64,000 nucleotides of DNA from Bacteroidales bacterium (GTDB taxonomy: Bacteria > Bacteroidota > Bacteroidia > Bacteroidales > F082), in assembly GCA_024400455.1 (NCBI GenBank), contig JAKSMU010000008.1:1-64000 (forward strand). Direction: 5' to 3'. A model generated the notes under the pieces. That model was not told the origin of the DNA. It saw nothing but the letters and a program-made list of their open reading frames with translations, and did not search any database. Below, piece by piece: positions 50,527-60,489 of the stretch (within the stretch, counting starts at the first letter, position 1; each line of letters begins with the position of its first letter). Made by a program: the position numbers and the translations under genes.

Positions 50527-50546
50527 AGAAATAATTCCTTACAAAA

Positions 50547-51203
50547 TCATTTCTTTCCTGCAGGTTTTGTCGGAGCAGGTGTTTTACCTCCGCCATTATT
50601 TGTTGTGCTTGGTTTAGAAGTACCCGAAACTGCTGCGTTTCTATGACGGTCTTCACGGCGAACCGTCTGCATCACATTGCCAAGTTGGTCAAGGACTTCG
50701 TCGCTGATATCGTTCTTATCGCTGGCATAGAGAACAGATGTGCCCGAAGCCAAATCAAGGATGAATGCGTAATTCTTGGTTTGGGCAAGTTCCTGCATGG
50801 CCGTATAGATTTTTTCCTGGATAGGCTGCACCAATTCGGTACGCTTTTGATAAAGCTGACCTTCAGCACCAAAATACTGCATCTGCAAATTTTTGGCTTC
50901 CTGCTCCTTATTAATGATTTCTTGTTCACGGGCATGTTTCTGGTCTTCAGAAAGCAACACCTGTTCGGTCTGATACTTACTGTACATTTCCGAAACCTTG
51001 TCCATGACAGCTTTAATCTCATTCTGCCATTTTTGCGACAAGGCATTCAGTTCTTCTTGAGCATCAGCATATTCAGGAATATTCTCCATGATATACTCGG
51101 AATCGACATAAACGATTTTCTGACCACCAATTTGCGCATTGGCACCCATTACGCCACAGCACACAATAGCTGCGGCCAACAACAATGATTTCAATTTATT
51201 CAT
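50547..51203 (-). CDS. OmpH/Skp-family periplasmic chaperone (longer paralogue)
   Basis: 218 residues. A signal peptide (1-23), a core of the OmpH type (KIVYVDSEYIMENIPEYADAQEELNAL then a coiled coil to about 130, then KNYAFILDLASGTSVLYASD), and a low-complexity tail rich in Ser, Thr, Asn, Gly and Pro (about 185-218), which the shorter paralogue lacks. It probably acts with BamA, whose gene is 60 bases upstream. Confidence 0.9.
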   Translation of the reverse strand: MNKLKSLLLAAAIVCCGVMGANAQIGGQKIVYVDSEYIMENIPEYADAQEELNALSQKWQNEIKAVMDKVSEMYSKYQTEQVLLSEDQKHAREQEIINKEQEAKNLQMQYFGAEGQLYQKRTELVQPIQEKIYTAMQELAQTKNYAFILDLASGTSVLYASDKNDISDEVLDQLGNVMQTVRREDRHRNAAVSGTSKPSTTNNGGGKTPAPTKPAGKK

Positions 51204-51263
51204 TTTATTTCAATTTAAATTTTCAAACACGAATACTTTATTACAACAATCGTTCCAAAATCA

Positions 51264-53900
51264 TCAGTCAATTGAACCACCGATTGAGAAGTGGAACTGA
51301 CTGCCGTTTGCTCCAGGACTGCCAGGAACTTCATCAAAACCGTAGCCCCAGTCGAGACCGAGCAAACCGAACATTGGCAAATAGATACGCACGCCAAGAC
51401 CTGCTGAGCGTTTAACATTAAACGGGTCGAAGCCTTTGAACCCCAGCCAACAGTTACCTGCCTCAAGGAAAGTCAAGGCATAAATGGTTGCCTGAGGATT
51501 CAACGACAACGGATATCGGAGCTCAAGGGTGTATTTCGAGAAAATATCACCACCCGAAGTGCTATTTGCACCTCCAGGAGTCAATGATTCATTTTTATAA
51601 CCACGCATGCCAATCAATTCACGGCTGTCAAGTGAATAATTGCTCAAGCCATCGCCTCCAAGATAAAAACGGTGGAATGGCGTAGCACCGATCTGACTGT
51701 TGTAATGGCCAAGGTAACCAAAACGAACACGAGTCATCAAGACCAGTTTGTCGTAAAGTTCGGTATACCAAGCCGCCTTAAAGGTCCACTTGTGCATTTC
51801 AATCCACTTATACTTATCAACATCTTCCATAACGGAATAATCCTTATCGGAGAATAATGAATAAGGTGGCGTCAATTCAACGGAGAGCATGAACTCCGAA
51901 CCGTTTCTCGGATAAATAGGCTGGCTGACGGAATTACGGCTTAGCGCAAAAGTATAACTCAACTTGTTATAATTTCCGTTTCCTCCACCAATATTAAAAT
52001 ATGATGTGTGATAGTCTTCAAGACTATAACGCATGAAATTGGCAGCTTGATAAAGCGAGAAGTAATCGTCAGGCCATGTCAGACGTCTAGCCAGACCGAC
52101 CGAACCGCCAGTCATTTTAAACCAACCATAATCATCGGAGCCCGTCAACGAATTCCTCAAATGAGACTGACTGAACGAAACTGACAAAGAATTAGGATGA
52201 CGGCCACCCAACCAAGGCTCAGTAAACGAGACTCCGTAGGCGATATAATTTCGTCCGTATGTTGTGACATTCAGGCCAAGCTTCTGACCATCACCACCAG
52301 GAATAGGTCTCCACGCATCCTTATTGAAGAGATTTTTCACCGAGAAGTTGGAGAACTGCAAACCAGCCTGCAGCATCAACATGCCATAACCGTATCCTGC
52401 CGAGAACTGAATCTGGTCGGCAGCGGCTTCTTCAACAGAATATTCAATATCAACGGTTTGATCGGAATAGTTCGGCTTAATGTCGGGGTTAATGGTTTCC
52501 GCATTGAAGAAGCCCAAAGTGGCCAATTCACGGATGGTACGCACGACATCGCTACGGCTGTACAATTGTCCCGGACGTGTATAAAGTTCACGCAAAACAA
52601 CGAAATCATTAGTCTTTGTATTGCCAACCAACGACACATTGCTGATGCGCGCCTGTTCGCCTTCGTGCATACGGATTTCAAGGTCAATCGAATCGTTTTC
52701 AACCCTCACCTCAACAGGATTGACTTGGAAGAACAAATAACCATCGTCCATATACAACGAACTGACATCCAAAGTAGTCTCGCTGTAATTCAAATTCTTG
52801 TCAAGCAGTTCCTTGTTATAAACATCTCCAGACTTGATGCCCAGGATCTCATTCAATGTTTCTGTGGAATACTTGGTGTTGCCGGTCCAATCAATATTAC
52901 GGTAATAATACTTGTTACCTTCGTCAAGGACAATGTCGATGCCAATGTTCCGGTCGTCAATCTTGTACACCGAATCACGGACAATCAACGCATCGCGATA
53001 ACCTTTCGAATTATACTTTTCAATGATTTTCTGCTTATCGTCCTTATAATTGCTATCGAGGAATTTCGATGACTTGAAGATTCTCGGACGATAGTTTTCA
53101 TAGAAATATTCCTCCACACCGGTAATAGCCTTCAACGGTTTGAGAGTCAATACGTCAGCGACCGTATTAACCACCAGCGGACCAAGTGGATTAAGCGGGT
53201 CGAAATGCCCCCTTTGCTTAGTTTCCTTCATGGCTGCCTGAAGTTGACTATCAGAGAGGTTTTCGTTGCCGATGAAATTGATTTTGCCAATCTTTACCTT
53301 GTGGCCTTTGTCAACATGAATCACCATATCAACATAGCTATCCTTGGCGGTATCAACTACCTGTTCAATATCAATTTCGGCATTCAGATAACCCTTGTCA
53401 TAATAATAATCCTCAATGATACGTCGTGTTTTCGTAAACAAATGATCGGTAGCGACATCACCACGGGAGAGATTAATTTTGTTACGGATTTCGTCGGCTT
53501 CAGTCTTTTTCACGCCTTTAAATGAAAACTTTGAAACACGGGGGCGTTCCTTCACCAGGATTTCGAGGAAGACTTTGTTACCGACAAATTCCGTGGCATT
53601 GATGGAAACATCCTCAAACATACCTTGTTCCCAAATCTTCTTGATGGCCTGCGAAAAGTCATCACCAGGCACTTTGACCGTATTTCCGACCCTTAATCCG
53701 GAAATCATCTGCAACGCATTCTTATCTACATATTTAGCCCCTTCTATCACGATGCCTCCGATTTCATACTCAGTCGGACGTCCATAATTGATTTCCGACA
53801 AATCATCGCCAACCTGAATCTGGGCCTTGGCTTCTTGGGCGAAGGCAAGAGAGGCGATTGCAAGTAACAAGCAGTAAAAATATCGTAATGTCTTATTCAT
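51264..53900 (-). CDS. bamA: Outer-membrane protein assembly factor BamA
   Basis: 878 residues from the ATG at 53900, which opens a signal peptide (MNKTLRYFYCLLLAIASLAFA); the longer open frame overlaps uppS and was rejected. Five POTRA domains (about 45-460, first IVIEGAKYVDKNALQ) precede the 16-stranded barrel, with the conserved RGF-like loop written as MRGYKNESL (near 785). It ends in HFSIGGSID. BamA inserts beta-barrel proteins into the outer membrane. The start overlaps the uppS stop by eight bases. Confidence 0.96.
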   Translation of the reverse strand: MNKTLRYFYCLLLAIASLAFAQEAKAQIQVGDDLSEINYGRPTEYEIGGIVIEGAKYVDKNALQMISGLRVGNTVKVPGDDFSQAIKKIWEQGMFEDVSINATEFVGNKVFLEILVKERPRVSKFSFKGVKKTEADEIRNKINLSRGDVATDHLFTKTRRIIEDYYYDKGYLNAEIDIEQVVDTAKDSYVDMVIHVDKGHKVKIGKINFIGNENLSDSQLQAAMKETKQRGHFDPLNPLGPLVVNTVADVLTLKPLKAITGVEEYFYENYRPRIFKSSKFLDSNYKDDKQKIIEKYNSKGYRDALIVRDSVYKIDDRNIGIDIVLDEGNKYYYRNIDWTGNTKYSTETLNEILGIKSGDVYNKELLDKNLNYSETTLDVSSLYMDDGYLFFQVNPVEVRVENDSIDLEIRMHEGEQARISNVSLVGNTKTNDFVVLRELYTRPGQLYSRSDVVRTIRELATLGFFNAETINPDIKPNYSDQTVDIEYSVEEAAADQIQFSAGYGYGMLMLQAGLQFSNFSVKNLFNKDAWRPIPGGDGQKLGLNVTTYGRNYIAYGVSFTEPWLGGRHPNSLSVSFSQSHLRNSLTGSDDYGWFKMTGGSVGLARRLTWPDDYFSLYQAANFMRYSLEDYHTSYFNIGGGNGNYNKLSYTFALSRNSVSQPIYPRNGSEFMLSVELTPPYSLFSDKDYSVMEDVDKYKWIEMHKWTFKAAWYTELYDKLVLMTRVRFGYLGHYNSQIGATPFHRFYLGGDGLSNYSLDSRELIGMRGYKNESLTPGGANSTSGGDIFSKYTLELRYPLSLNPQATIYALTFLEAGNCWLGFKGFDPFNVKRSAGLGVRIYLPMFGLLGLDWGYGFDEVPGSPGANGSQFHFSIGGSID

Positions 53901-54651
53901 CTTCTTTTTTATTGACGATTTGTTCACTCGTTTTTCCGAAACGGCGCTCGCGGTGCTGATAATTGATGATGGCTTCGTAGAGGTCATCTTTCTTAAAATC
54001 AGGCCAGTATTTCGGCATGAAATAAAACTCGGAATAAGCCAACTGCCAAAGCAGGAAATTGCTGATGCGCTCTTCCCCACTAGTACGGATAAGCAATTCC
54101 GGGTCTGGCATTTTCGCCGTCGAAAGATAAGCGTTAACCGTGTCTTGAGAAATGTCTTCAGGTTTAATCTCGTTGTTTTGCACCGCAAAAGCTATGTTTT
54201 TCATGGCATTTGCAATGTCCCAACGGCCCGAATAACTCAAAGCCAAAGTCAAAATCAAGCGGTCGTTGCTTTTCGTATCCTCCATTGCTTTCATCAGCAA
54301 ATCGTAATTCGACTTAGGCAGACTTTTCAAATCGCCAATGGCATTCAAGCGTATGTTGTTTTTTTGAAAAGTCTTGACTTCATCCATTATGGTTTTTGCG
54401 AAAAGCGTCATCAACCCCGCAACTTCCATTGCCGGACGATTCCAATTTTCGGTAGAAAAGGCATAAAGTGTCAAATACTTCACGCCAAGTTCAGCACAAG
54501 CTTCCGTAACTTCGCGAACCGAATTCACACCACTCTGATGGCCGAAAATACGCTGTTTTCCATGTTCTTTCGCCCAACGGCCATTGCCATCCATAATAAC
54601 GGCAATATGCTTAGGCAAACGCTCCAAATCGATTTGTTGTTTCAGTTCCAT
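53893..54651 (-). CDS. uppS: Undecaprenyl pyrophosphate synthase
   Basis: 252 residues. The signature HIAVIMDGNGRWAKEHG (near residue 15) has the catalytic Asp, and the later segments LTLALSYSGRWDI (near 133) and RTSGEERISNFLLWQLAYSEFYF (near 190) are complete. It is a cis-prenyltransferase that makes the C55 carrier used for peptidoglycan and O-antigen. It starts three bases after DUF6089 and overlaps bamA, so the genes form one operon. Confidence 0.97.
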   Translation of the reverse strand: MELKQQIDLERLPKHIAVIMDGNGRWAKEHGKQRIFGHQSGVNSVREVTEACAELGVKYLTLYAFSTENWNRPAMEVAGLMTLFAKTIMDEVKTFQKNNIRLNAIGDLKSLPKSNYDLLMKAMEDTKSNDRLILTLALSYSGRWDIANAMKNIAFAVQNNEIKPEDISQDTVNAYLSTAKMPDPELLIRTSGEERISNFLLWQLAYSEFYFMPKYWPDFKKDDLYEAIINYQHRERRFGKTSEQIVNKKEDE

Positions 54652-54654
54652 AGT

Positions 54655-55455
54655 TTAGAATTTACTCAAGTTACAGCCCCTTCCATCAGGCAAGTTAAAT
54701 TTCCATGTAAATGAAACGCGAGCCTCGCCAAACCAATCCTTATATGCAGAATTGCCACGCTGTTGGCCTGGATGATAATTACCCGTTGGATCCGTATAGT
54801 CGAATCCGCCTTCACCAATAGCATGCGCAATTGGATAAACCGTTCCACAATCATCAAGATAATCGGTAAACGTTTTCTGCAAACGCCATTCAAGTGTGGC
54901 AGCAATATGTTTCGACAGCGCTAATTTCACGCCGAATCCGAAAGGAATCGACAAACTAATGGTTTGATATTCATGTCCTTCAGTCGTCAATGAACGCAAT
55001 TCGGCGCCAATGCTATCAACCGTGCAACAAGGATTGAACATAAAACCTGAAATGCCTGCAAAAATATAAGGAGAACAGTTGCGCTTCGGATTGCCAGTGT
55101 AATATTCAAGGAAGTTGAATTCAGCTATCAGGCTGAGATCGTGAATGGTGGTGCGGAATCCCAAGCCTCGTTCAGGACGCCAACCGATTTTTTCGTCGGA
55201 AGCTTTCACCGTTGCGTATGTATAATCCGCACGGAAAGTCCAGCGTGAATTGACATTGTAACGCGCCACGCCACCGAACTCCAAATCGGGCATCCCAAAA
55301 TGTTTCTGAGGGTTAATATCACCAATATAGTAACTTGTTCCTGCATGGAAACCGACTTCCAAAGTCTTCGGGTCATCAAACTGAGCATTTGCTCGGCCGA
55401 CAAAAGCCAAGCAAATGATAATCAATGAAAAACGAAATTTCTTCAACATATTCAA
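54655..55455 (-). CDS. DUF6089 outer-membrane protein
   Basis: 266 residues. A signal peptide (1-24) is followed by a barrel-like pattern opening with EVGFHAGTSYYIGDINPQKHFG, which is characteristic of DUF6089, and ending with the strand ARVSFTWKFNLP before a short Cys-containing tail. Function unknown. It lies between nadK and uppS, as in other Bacteroidetes, and has a -7 element at 55524-55531. Confidence 0.87.
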   Translation of the reverse strand: MNMLKKFRFSLIIICLAFVGRANAQFDDPKTLEVGFHAGTSYYIGDINPQKHFGMPDLEFGGVARYNVNSRWTFRADYTYATVKASDEKIGWRPERGLGFRTTIHDLSLIAEFNFLEYYTGNPKRNCSPYIFAGISGFMFNPCCTVDSIGAELRSLTTEGHEYQTISLSIPFGFGVKLALSKHIAATLEWRLQKTFTDYLDDCGTVYPIAHAIGEGGFDYTDPTGNYHPGQQRGNSAYKDWFGEARVSFTWKFNLPDGRGCNLSKF

Positions 55456-55523
55456 TCAATAATAAAACACTTACAGCCAACCGTGTTACCGCAAATACGG
55501 CACACTTCGCAGCATAAAGTTTG

Positions 55524-55531
55524 CAAAAATA
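55524..55531 (-). promoter_or_regulatory. Promoter -7 element of the DUF6089-uppS-bamA operon
   Basis: Reads TATTTTTG on the minus strand, between nadK and the DUF6089 gene. Confidence 0.5.
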
Positions 55532-55558
55532 TGAAATTTTACAATAGAACGGAAGAAA

Positions 55559-56437
55559 TTAGTTTCTATTGTCTATTCCCCACATTAATTTATTGCGGAT
55601 GGTACCGAAAAAGCCGCTGCCTTCCATGCGCACCATGTTGATGCAAAAGCCGGCCTTGCGCACGACAAGTTCGACAGAAGTATCAAGCACTCCCGTTCGC
55701 GAGTCCATGCTAAAGACATATTTCCGTTCGCGGCTATCCACCTGAATGCGAATCACGCTTTCGTCGGTAATGACAACCGGGCGCACAGTCAAGTTATGGG
55801 TTGCAATCGGAGTTATGACAAAATTATGCGCATTAGGCGCAATGATCGGACCGCCCGCACTCAATGAATAAGCTGTTGAGCCCGTTGGTGTTGCAAGCAA
55901 AATACCATCTCCCCAATAGGTATTCAGATAGACATCATCAACAAAGACCTTGATGGCCAAAAGCGAATGTTCGGGATTACGAATCAAACTCAGTTCGTTG
56001 AGGGCGTATTTCACATCTCCGAAAACCGATTCGGGAGAGATCAATTCCAAAAGCGTTCTTTGTTCGAAGGAAAAATTGCCAGCAATGACATTCGCGACAG
56101 CCTTGGATATCTCATCTTTAGAAATGCTCGACAAAAAACCCAACCTGCCCATGTTGATGCCCAAAACCGGAATGCCCGAATCGCGCACAAAAGGCACTGC
56201 ATCCAAAATGGTGCCGTCACCGCCAATGGAAAACAACATGTCGGCTTTGCCTTTCAAATCGGCATACGACTCAAAAACAGAAACTTGCGAACCATCAGGG
56301 AGGCAATCTGAAATCATTTCCAGAAAAGGTTTGTAAGCCAAAAGTCCGACATCATTCCTGAGCAATTCTTCCAAAAGTCTCCGCATGTAAACGGAATTTT
56401 CGGGAGCCAGATTTTTTCCAAACAGCGCGACAGTCAT
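55559..56437 (-). CDS. nadK: NAD kinase
   Basis: 292 residues from the ATG at 56437 (MTVALFGKN). A start 21 bases upstream is excluded because the -7 element at 56456-56463 overlaps it. The GGDGT motif is in SIGGDGTILDAVP (near 71), the NELSLIRN segment near 157 and the GSTAYSLSAGGPI loop near 190. NadK phosphorylates NAD to NADP. It links loosely with the PnuC/NadR salvage genes at 8.3-9.3 kb. Confidence 0.95.
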   Translation of the reverse strand: MTVALFGKNLAPENSVYMRRLLEELLRNDVGLLAYKPFLEMISDCLPDGSQVSVFESYADLKGKADMLFSIGGDGTILDAVPFVRDSGIPVLGINMGRLGFLSSISKDEISKAVANVIAGNFSFEQRTLLELISPESVFGDVKYALNELSLIRNPEHSLLAIKVFVDDVYLNTYWGDGILLATPTGSTAYSLSAGGPIIAPNAHNFVITPIATHNLTVRPVVITDESVIRIQVDSRERKYVFSMDSRTGVLDTSVELVVRKAGFCINMVRMEGSGFFGTIRNKLMWGIDNRN

Positions 56438-56455
56438 AGTTTGATGAGTTTGGGG

Positions 56456-56463
56456 CAAAAATA
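56456..56463 (-). promoter_or_regulatory. nadK promoter, -7 element
   Basis: Reads TATTTTTG on the minus strand, 18 bases before the chosen start, so the transcript is nearly leaderless. Confidence 0.5.
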
Positions 56464-56483
56464 AGATTTTTTTGGCAATATTT

Positions 56484-57422
56484 TTATTCTTCCTCCATTT
56501 TCATGGAATCGTGGTCTTCGTCGTTCATCATGCGAATGTAGTTGACATAACGCCAGTCGGCAATATCACCATTTTCAACAGCTGCTTTCACGGCGCATCC
56601 CGGTTCATGGGTATGCGTGCAATTCGTGAAACGGCATTCGCTCATCAGGTTTCGCATTTCAGGGAAGCGTTGGGCAAGCGTTTCCTTTTCCAAATCGTAA
56701 AGCACAAACTCCTTAATGCCAGGCGTATCCACTATCCAGGCTCCAAAATCGAGATGATGCATCTCGGCGAAGGTAGTCGTATGCTTCCCTTTGTGGTGGA
56801 TGTCGGAAATGGCGCCAATACGGACATCAAGCGAAGGGTCTAAGGCTTTCACCAAAGCCGATTTTCCAACGCCAGAATGACCCGAAAACAAACAAATTTT
56901 ACCTTTCATCAAGGCACGCAATTCCTCAATCTGGAAACCCGTTTTGGCCGAAACGCCAAATGATGTGTAGCCTAATTCCTGATAGTACTCCATTAACACG
57001 CACATGTCTTCAATCTGCTCATCGGAATAAAGGTCGCATTTGTTGAAAATCAATGCACAAGGAATGTGATAGGCTTCGGCGGTAACCAAAAACCGGTCGA
57101 TGAAACCCGTGGAAGTGCGTGGCTCGGCAATGGTGGCGACCACAATAGCCAAATCGACATTGGAAGCGATGATATGCGAAGCCTTGCTGAGATTGACCGA
57201 CTTGCGGACAATCACGTTGTTACGTTCCTGTATGCTTTTGATAACGCCGGTATCCTTGCCAGGTTCCTGTTCAAAAACCACATTGTCGCCCACCGCAACG
57301 GGATTGGTCGAGCGCAATCCGTCCAAACGGATTTTTCCACGCAAACGGCATTCCCATTGCTTGCCGTTTTCATCCAAAACGATATACCAGCTTCCTGTCG
57401 ATTTGATTACTTTGCCATTCAT
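56484..57422 (-). CDS. rsgA: Ribosome small-subunit GTPase RsgA
   Basis: 312 residues with the circularly permuted GTPase order: an N-terminal OB fold (1-70), NKCD (near 118), the P-loop GHSGVGKS (near 180) and DTPG (near 228). The C-terminal zinc knuckle ECRFTNCTHTHEPGC is near 261. RsgA checks the decoding centre during late 30S maturation. It starts three bases after the dprA stop and probably shares its transcript. Confidence 0.95.
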   Translation of the reverse strand: MNGKVIKSTGSWYIVLDENGKQWECRLRGKIRLDGLRSTNPVAVGDNVVFEQEPGKDTGVIKSIQERNNVIVRKSVNLSKASHIIASNVDLAIVVATIAEPRTSTGFIDRFLVTAEAYHIPCALIFNKCDLYSDEQIEDMCVLMEYYQELGYTSFGVSAKTGFQIEELRALMKGKICLFSGHSGVGKSALVKALDPSLDVRIGAISDIHHKGKHTTTFAEMHHLDFGAWIVDTPGIKEFVLYDLEKETLAQRFPEMRNLMSECRFTNCTHTHEPGCAVKAAVENGDIADWRYVNYIRMMNDEDHDSMKMEEE

Positions 57423-57425
57423 TTC

Positions 57426-58526
57426 CTACCCCCTCTGATATCTTTTTCCCGGCATCGCCATCAGCAAGCCATCGAATTCAAGATTTAGCAATAACGATGC
57501 GATTTTTGTCGTCGGCAATTCTGTCTTTACGATGATATCGTCCAGACTGACGATGCTACTATCGCCGAAACAATCCATAATCATTTTTTCCTCATCGGTG
57601 AACTCACGGAAAATCGAAGTCTGGCGTTCTTCTGCTTTTTGCGGCACATCCCAACGCATCACATAACGCAAATTCGTGACACTTTCCATAAGATGAGCAC
57701 GATTGGTGCGAATCAGATAGTTGCAACCTTGACAGAATATGTCCATCACACGGCCTGGATAAGCAAACACATCGCGGTTATAAGTATTGGCCAAATCCGC
57801 CGTTATCAGCGAACCGCCCTTCAAAGCCGACTCAATGACAACCACAGCATCAGCCATGCCAGCAATGATGCGATTGCGTCGCGGGAAATTCTCTCGGTCG
57901 GGCTGCGTGCCACTCATACACTCGGTGAGCACACCACCGTTTTGCTGCATTTCCTCAGCAATCTGCTTGTTCGCCGACGGATAAACCATCTGCAAACCAC
58001 ATCCCATGACACCTACAGTCGGGATGCCGTTTTTCACCGAAGCACGATGAGCACATGAGTCCACACCATATGCCAAACCGCTAACAACCAACACATTGTC
58101 CTGTCTCAAGTCCTCAATCAACTGCTGGCAGTTTTCCTTGCCGTATTCAGTGATGTTGCGTGTGCCAACAATGGCGACCACACGATTTGCGTTCAGATTG
58201 GCATTACCTTTATAATAAAGCATCAGCGGGCTATCGTCGCACTGCAACAAACGATGCGGATAGTCGGCATCAAGATAAAACAAAGGCTGCACATTGTTTT
58301 CTTCGATGAAACGGATTTCCTTTTCGGCGCGGACCATCAAGTCCTTGTTCGAAGTGATGGCATCAATGGTGACTTCGCGCATTCCGGAAATCTTTTCAAG
58401 CGACTTTTTCGTTTCCTTGAAAATAGCCTCGGCACTGCCGCAATAGGCGACGAATTTCTTCCCGACGATGTCGCCGACGCCAGGAAGCAAGGTCAAGGCA
58501 ATTTGATAAATCAGTTCGTTATTCAT
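57426..58526 (-). CDS. dprA: DNA-processing protein DprA/Smf
   Basis: 366 residues. An N-terminal helix-hairpin-helix-like region (1-70), the extended Rossmann domain with VAIVGTRNITEYG (near 112), SGLAYGVDSCAH (near 150) and ALKGGSLITADLA (near 240), and a C-terminal winged helix (about 300-366). DprA loads RecA on incoming single-stranded DNA during transformation, though it is widespread also in species not known to be competent. It precedes rsgA. Confidence 0.95.
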   Translation of the reverse strand: MNNELIYQIALTLLPGVGDIVGKKFVAYCGSAEAIFKETKKSLEKISGMREVTIDAITSNKDLMVRAEKEIRFIEENNVQPLFYLDADYPHRLLQCDDSPLMLYYKGNANLNANRVVAIVGTRNITEYGKENCQQLIEDLRQDNVLVVSGLAYGVDSCAHRASVKNGIPTVGVMGCGLQMVYPSANKQIAEEMQQNGGVLTECMSGTQPDRENFPRRNRIIAGMADAVVVIESALKGGSLITADLANTYNRDVFAYPGRVMDIFCQGCNYLIRTNRAHLMESVTNLRYVMRWDVPQKAEERQTSIFREFTDEEKMIMDCFGDSSIVSLDDIIVKTELPTTKIASLLLNLEFDGLLMAMPGKRYQRG

Positions 58527-58600
58527 TTCAATCAGTGATGGGTTAATTATTTATCAATGATGGGGTTATATTTTCAAAAACGGCATAAAGACCGATTAGT

Positions 58601-60388
58601 TTAATCCAATTTCAGCACGGCAAGGAAGGCCGACTGCGGCACCTCAACGTTACCGATTTGACGCATACGTTTCTTACCAGCCTTCTGTTTTTCAAGAAGT
58701 TTGCGTTTACGCGAGACGTCACCACCATAGCACTTTGCCGTTACATCCTTACGCACCTGACGTACGGTTTCACGGGCGATGATTTTCGCACCGATGGCAG
58801 CTTGAATGGCAATATCAAACTGGTGTCGTGGAATCAGTTCCTTCAGCTTCTCGCACATGCGGCGACCAAAATCATAAGCATGGTCACGGTGGATAAGCGT
58901 CGACAAAGCATCGACCGATTCGCCATTCAGCATAATATCCAATTTGACGAGGCTGGCTTCCTGATAACCTGCAATATGGTAATCGAATGAAGCATAGCCT
59001 TTTGATATGGATTTCAGTTTATCATAAAAGTCGAACACGATTTCGCTCAACGGCATTTCAAATGTCAATTCCACACGGTCGGTGGAAATATAAACCTGGT
59101 TTTTCATCACGCCACGACGCTCAATGCACAGTGTCATGATTGGACCGACAAAATCGTTTTTCGAAATGATTTGTGCAATAATATAAGGTTCTTCGGTATG
59201 ATGAATCTTGGTGATTTCGGGCAAGCCGCTAGGATTGTGCACCTCGACCATATTGCCGTCGGTCATAAAGCACTTGAACGAGACATTAGGCACGGTCGTG
59301 ATGACATCCATATTGAACTCACGGTCAAGGCGTTCCTGCACGATTTCCATGTGCAGCAAGCCCAAGAAACCGCAACGGAAACCAAAGCCCAAGGCCGCTG
59401 ATGATTCAGGTTCCCATACCAAGGAAGCATCGTTCAGCTGCAGTTTTTCCAACGAAGCACGCAGTTCCTCATAATCATCAGCATCCACCGGATAGATACC
59501 CGCAAACAGCATCGGCTTCACATTTTCAAAGCCAGCGACCGGTTCAGCGCAAGGTCTTTCCACATGCGTGATGGTATCACCCACCTTGACTTCTTTCGAA
59601 GTCTTGATGCCCGAAATGATGTAGCCGACATCACCAGCCGACAGATGGTCTTTCGGCACCTGCTTCAGTTGCAGCACACCGATTTCATCGGCATTATATT
59701 CCTTTCCCGTGGCAAAGAACTTCACCAAATCATTAGTGCGCATTGTTCCGTTCATCACGCGGAAATAAGCAATGATACCTCTAAACGAATTGAAGACCGA
59801 ATCGAAAATCAAAGCCTGCAGTGGTGCGTCAGGGTCACCCACAGGAGCCGGCACACGGTCAACGATGGCATCAAGAACGGCAGGGACACCTTCGCCTGTG
59901 CGTGCACTGACCTTCAGAATATCTTCAGGATCACACCCCAGCATATCCACGATCTGGTCTTCCACGACATCAACCATGGCACTATCCATGTCGATTTTAT
60001 TCATCACAGGAATGATTTCGAGGTCGTGTTCCAAAGCCAGATACAGGTTTGAAATAGTCTGTGCCTGAATACCTTGCGTTGCGTCAACCACAAGCAGTGC
60101 GCCTTCGCAAGCCGCGATGGAGCGTGACACTTCGTAAGAAAAGTCAACGTGGCCGGGAGTATCAATCAGATTGAGGATATACTCCTGACCATCACGGTTA
60201 TATTTCATCTGGATGGCGTGACTCTTGATGGTAATGCCGCGTTCGCGTTCCAAATCCATGTCGTCAAGCACCTGATTGACAAGTTCCTTGTCGCTCAGCG
60301 TGTGGGTAAGCTCAAGCAAACGGTCGGCCAAGGTCGATTTGCCGTGGTCGATGTGAGCAATGATACAAAAATTGCGTATGTTTTTCAT
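58601..60388 (-). CDS. lepA: Elongation factor 4 (LepA)
   Basis: 595 residues, full length. GTPase motifs AHIDHGKST (near 11), [15 protein letters not shown] (near 77) and NKID (near 131), domain II, and the LepA-specific C-terminal domain (about 490-595, with [28 protein letters not shown]). LepA is a ribosomal translocase with a role in biogenesis or back-translocation. A -7 element lies nine bases upstream of the start. It is divergent from relA/spoT. Confidence 0.97.
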   Translation of the reverse strand: MKNIRNFCIIAHIDHGKSTLADRLLELTHTLSDKELVNQVLDDMDLERERGITIKSHAIQMKYNRDGQEYILNLIDTPGHVDFSYEVSRSIAACEGALLVVDATQGIQAQTISNLYLALEHDLEIIPVMNKIDMDSAMVDVVEDQIVDMLGCDPEDILKVSARTGEGVPAVLDAIVDRVPAPVGDPDAPLQALIFDSVFNSFRGIIAYFRVMNGTMRTNDLVKFFATGKEYNADEIGVLQLKQVPKDHLSAGDVGYIISGIKTSKEVKVGDTITHVERPCAEPVAGFENVKPMLFAGIYPVDADDYEELRASLEKLQLNDASLVWEPESSAALGFGFRCGFLGLLHMEIVQERLDREFNMDVITTVPNVSFKCFMTDGNMVEVHNPSGLPEITKIHHTEEPYIIAQIISKNDFVGPIMTLCIERRGVMKNQVYISTDRVELTFEMPLSEIVFDFYDKLKSISKGYASFDYHIAGYQEASLVKLDIMLNGESVDALSTLIHRDHAYDFGRRMCEKLKELIPRHQFDIAIQAAIGAKIIARETVRQVRKDVTAKCYGGDVSRKRKLLEKQKAGKKRMRQIGNVEVPQSAFLAVLKLD

Positions 60389-60396
60389 TTGGGTGC

Positions 60397-60404
60397 AAAA
60401 ATAG
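60397..60404 (-). promoter_or_regulatory. lepA promoter, -7 element
   Basis: Reads TATTTTTG on the minus strand, immediately in front of the lepA ATG at 60388; the transcript would be almost leaderless. Confidence 0.45.
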
Positions 60405-60467
60405 AAAAAAAAGAGCGATTAAAATAAAAAATCCCATTTGTGATTGTATATGACAAAATAATATATC

Positions 60468-60475
60468 TACTTTTG
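60468..60475 (+). promoter_or_regulatory. relA/spoT promoter, -7 element
   Basis: TACTTTTG, 14 bases before the ATG at 60490. Confidence 0.5.
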
Positions 60476-60489
60476 CAGTCTAAAACTTC

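Noticed and set aside
52197..53072. 291-residue plus-strand frame opposite bamA
   Set aside because: Antisense shadow; bamA is unambiguous on the minus strand.
51264..54188. 974-residue version of bamA
   Set aside because: The extra 96 residues lie in uppS on another frame and hide the signal peptide that starts at 53900.
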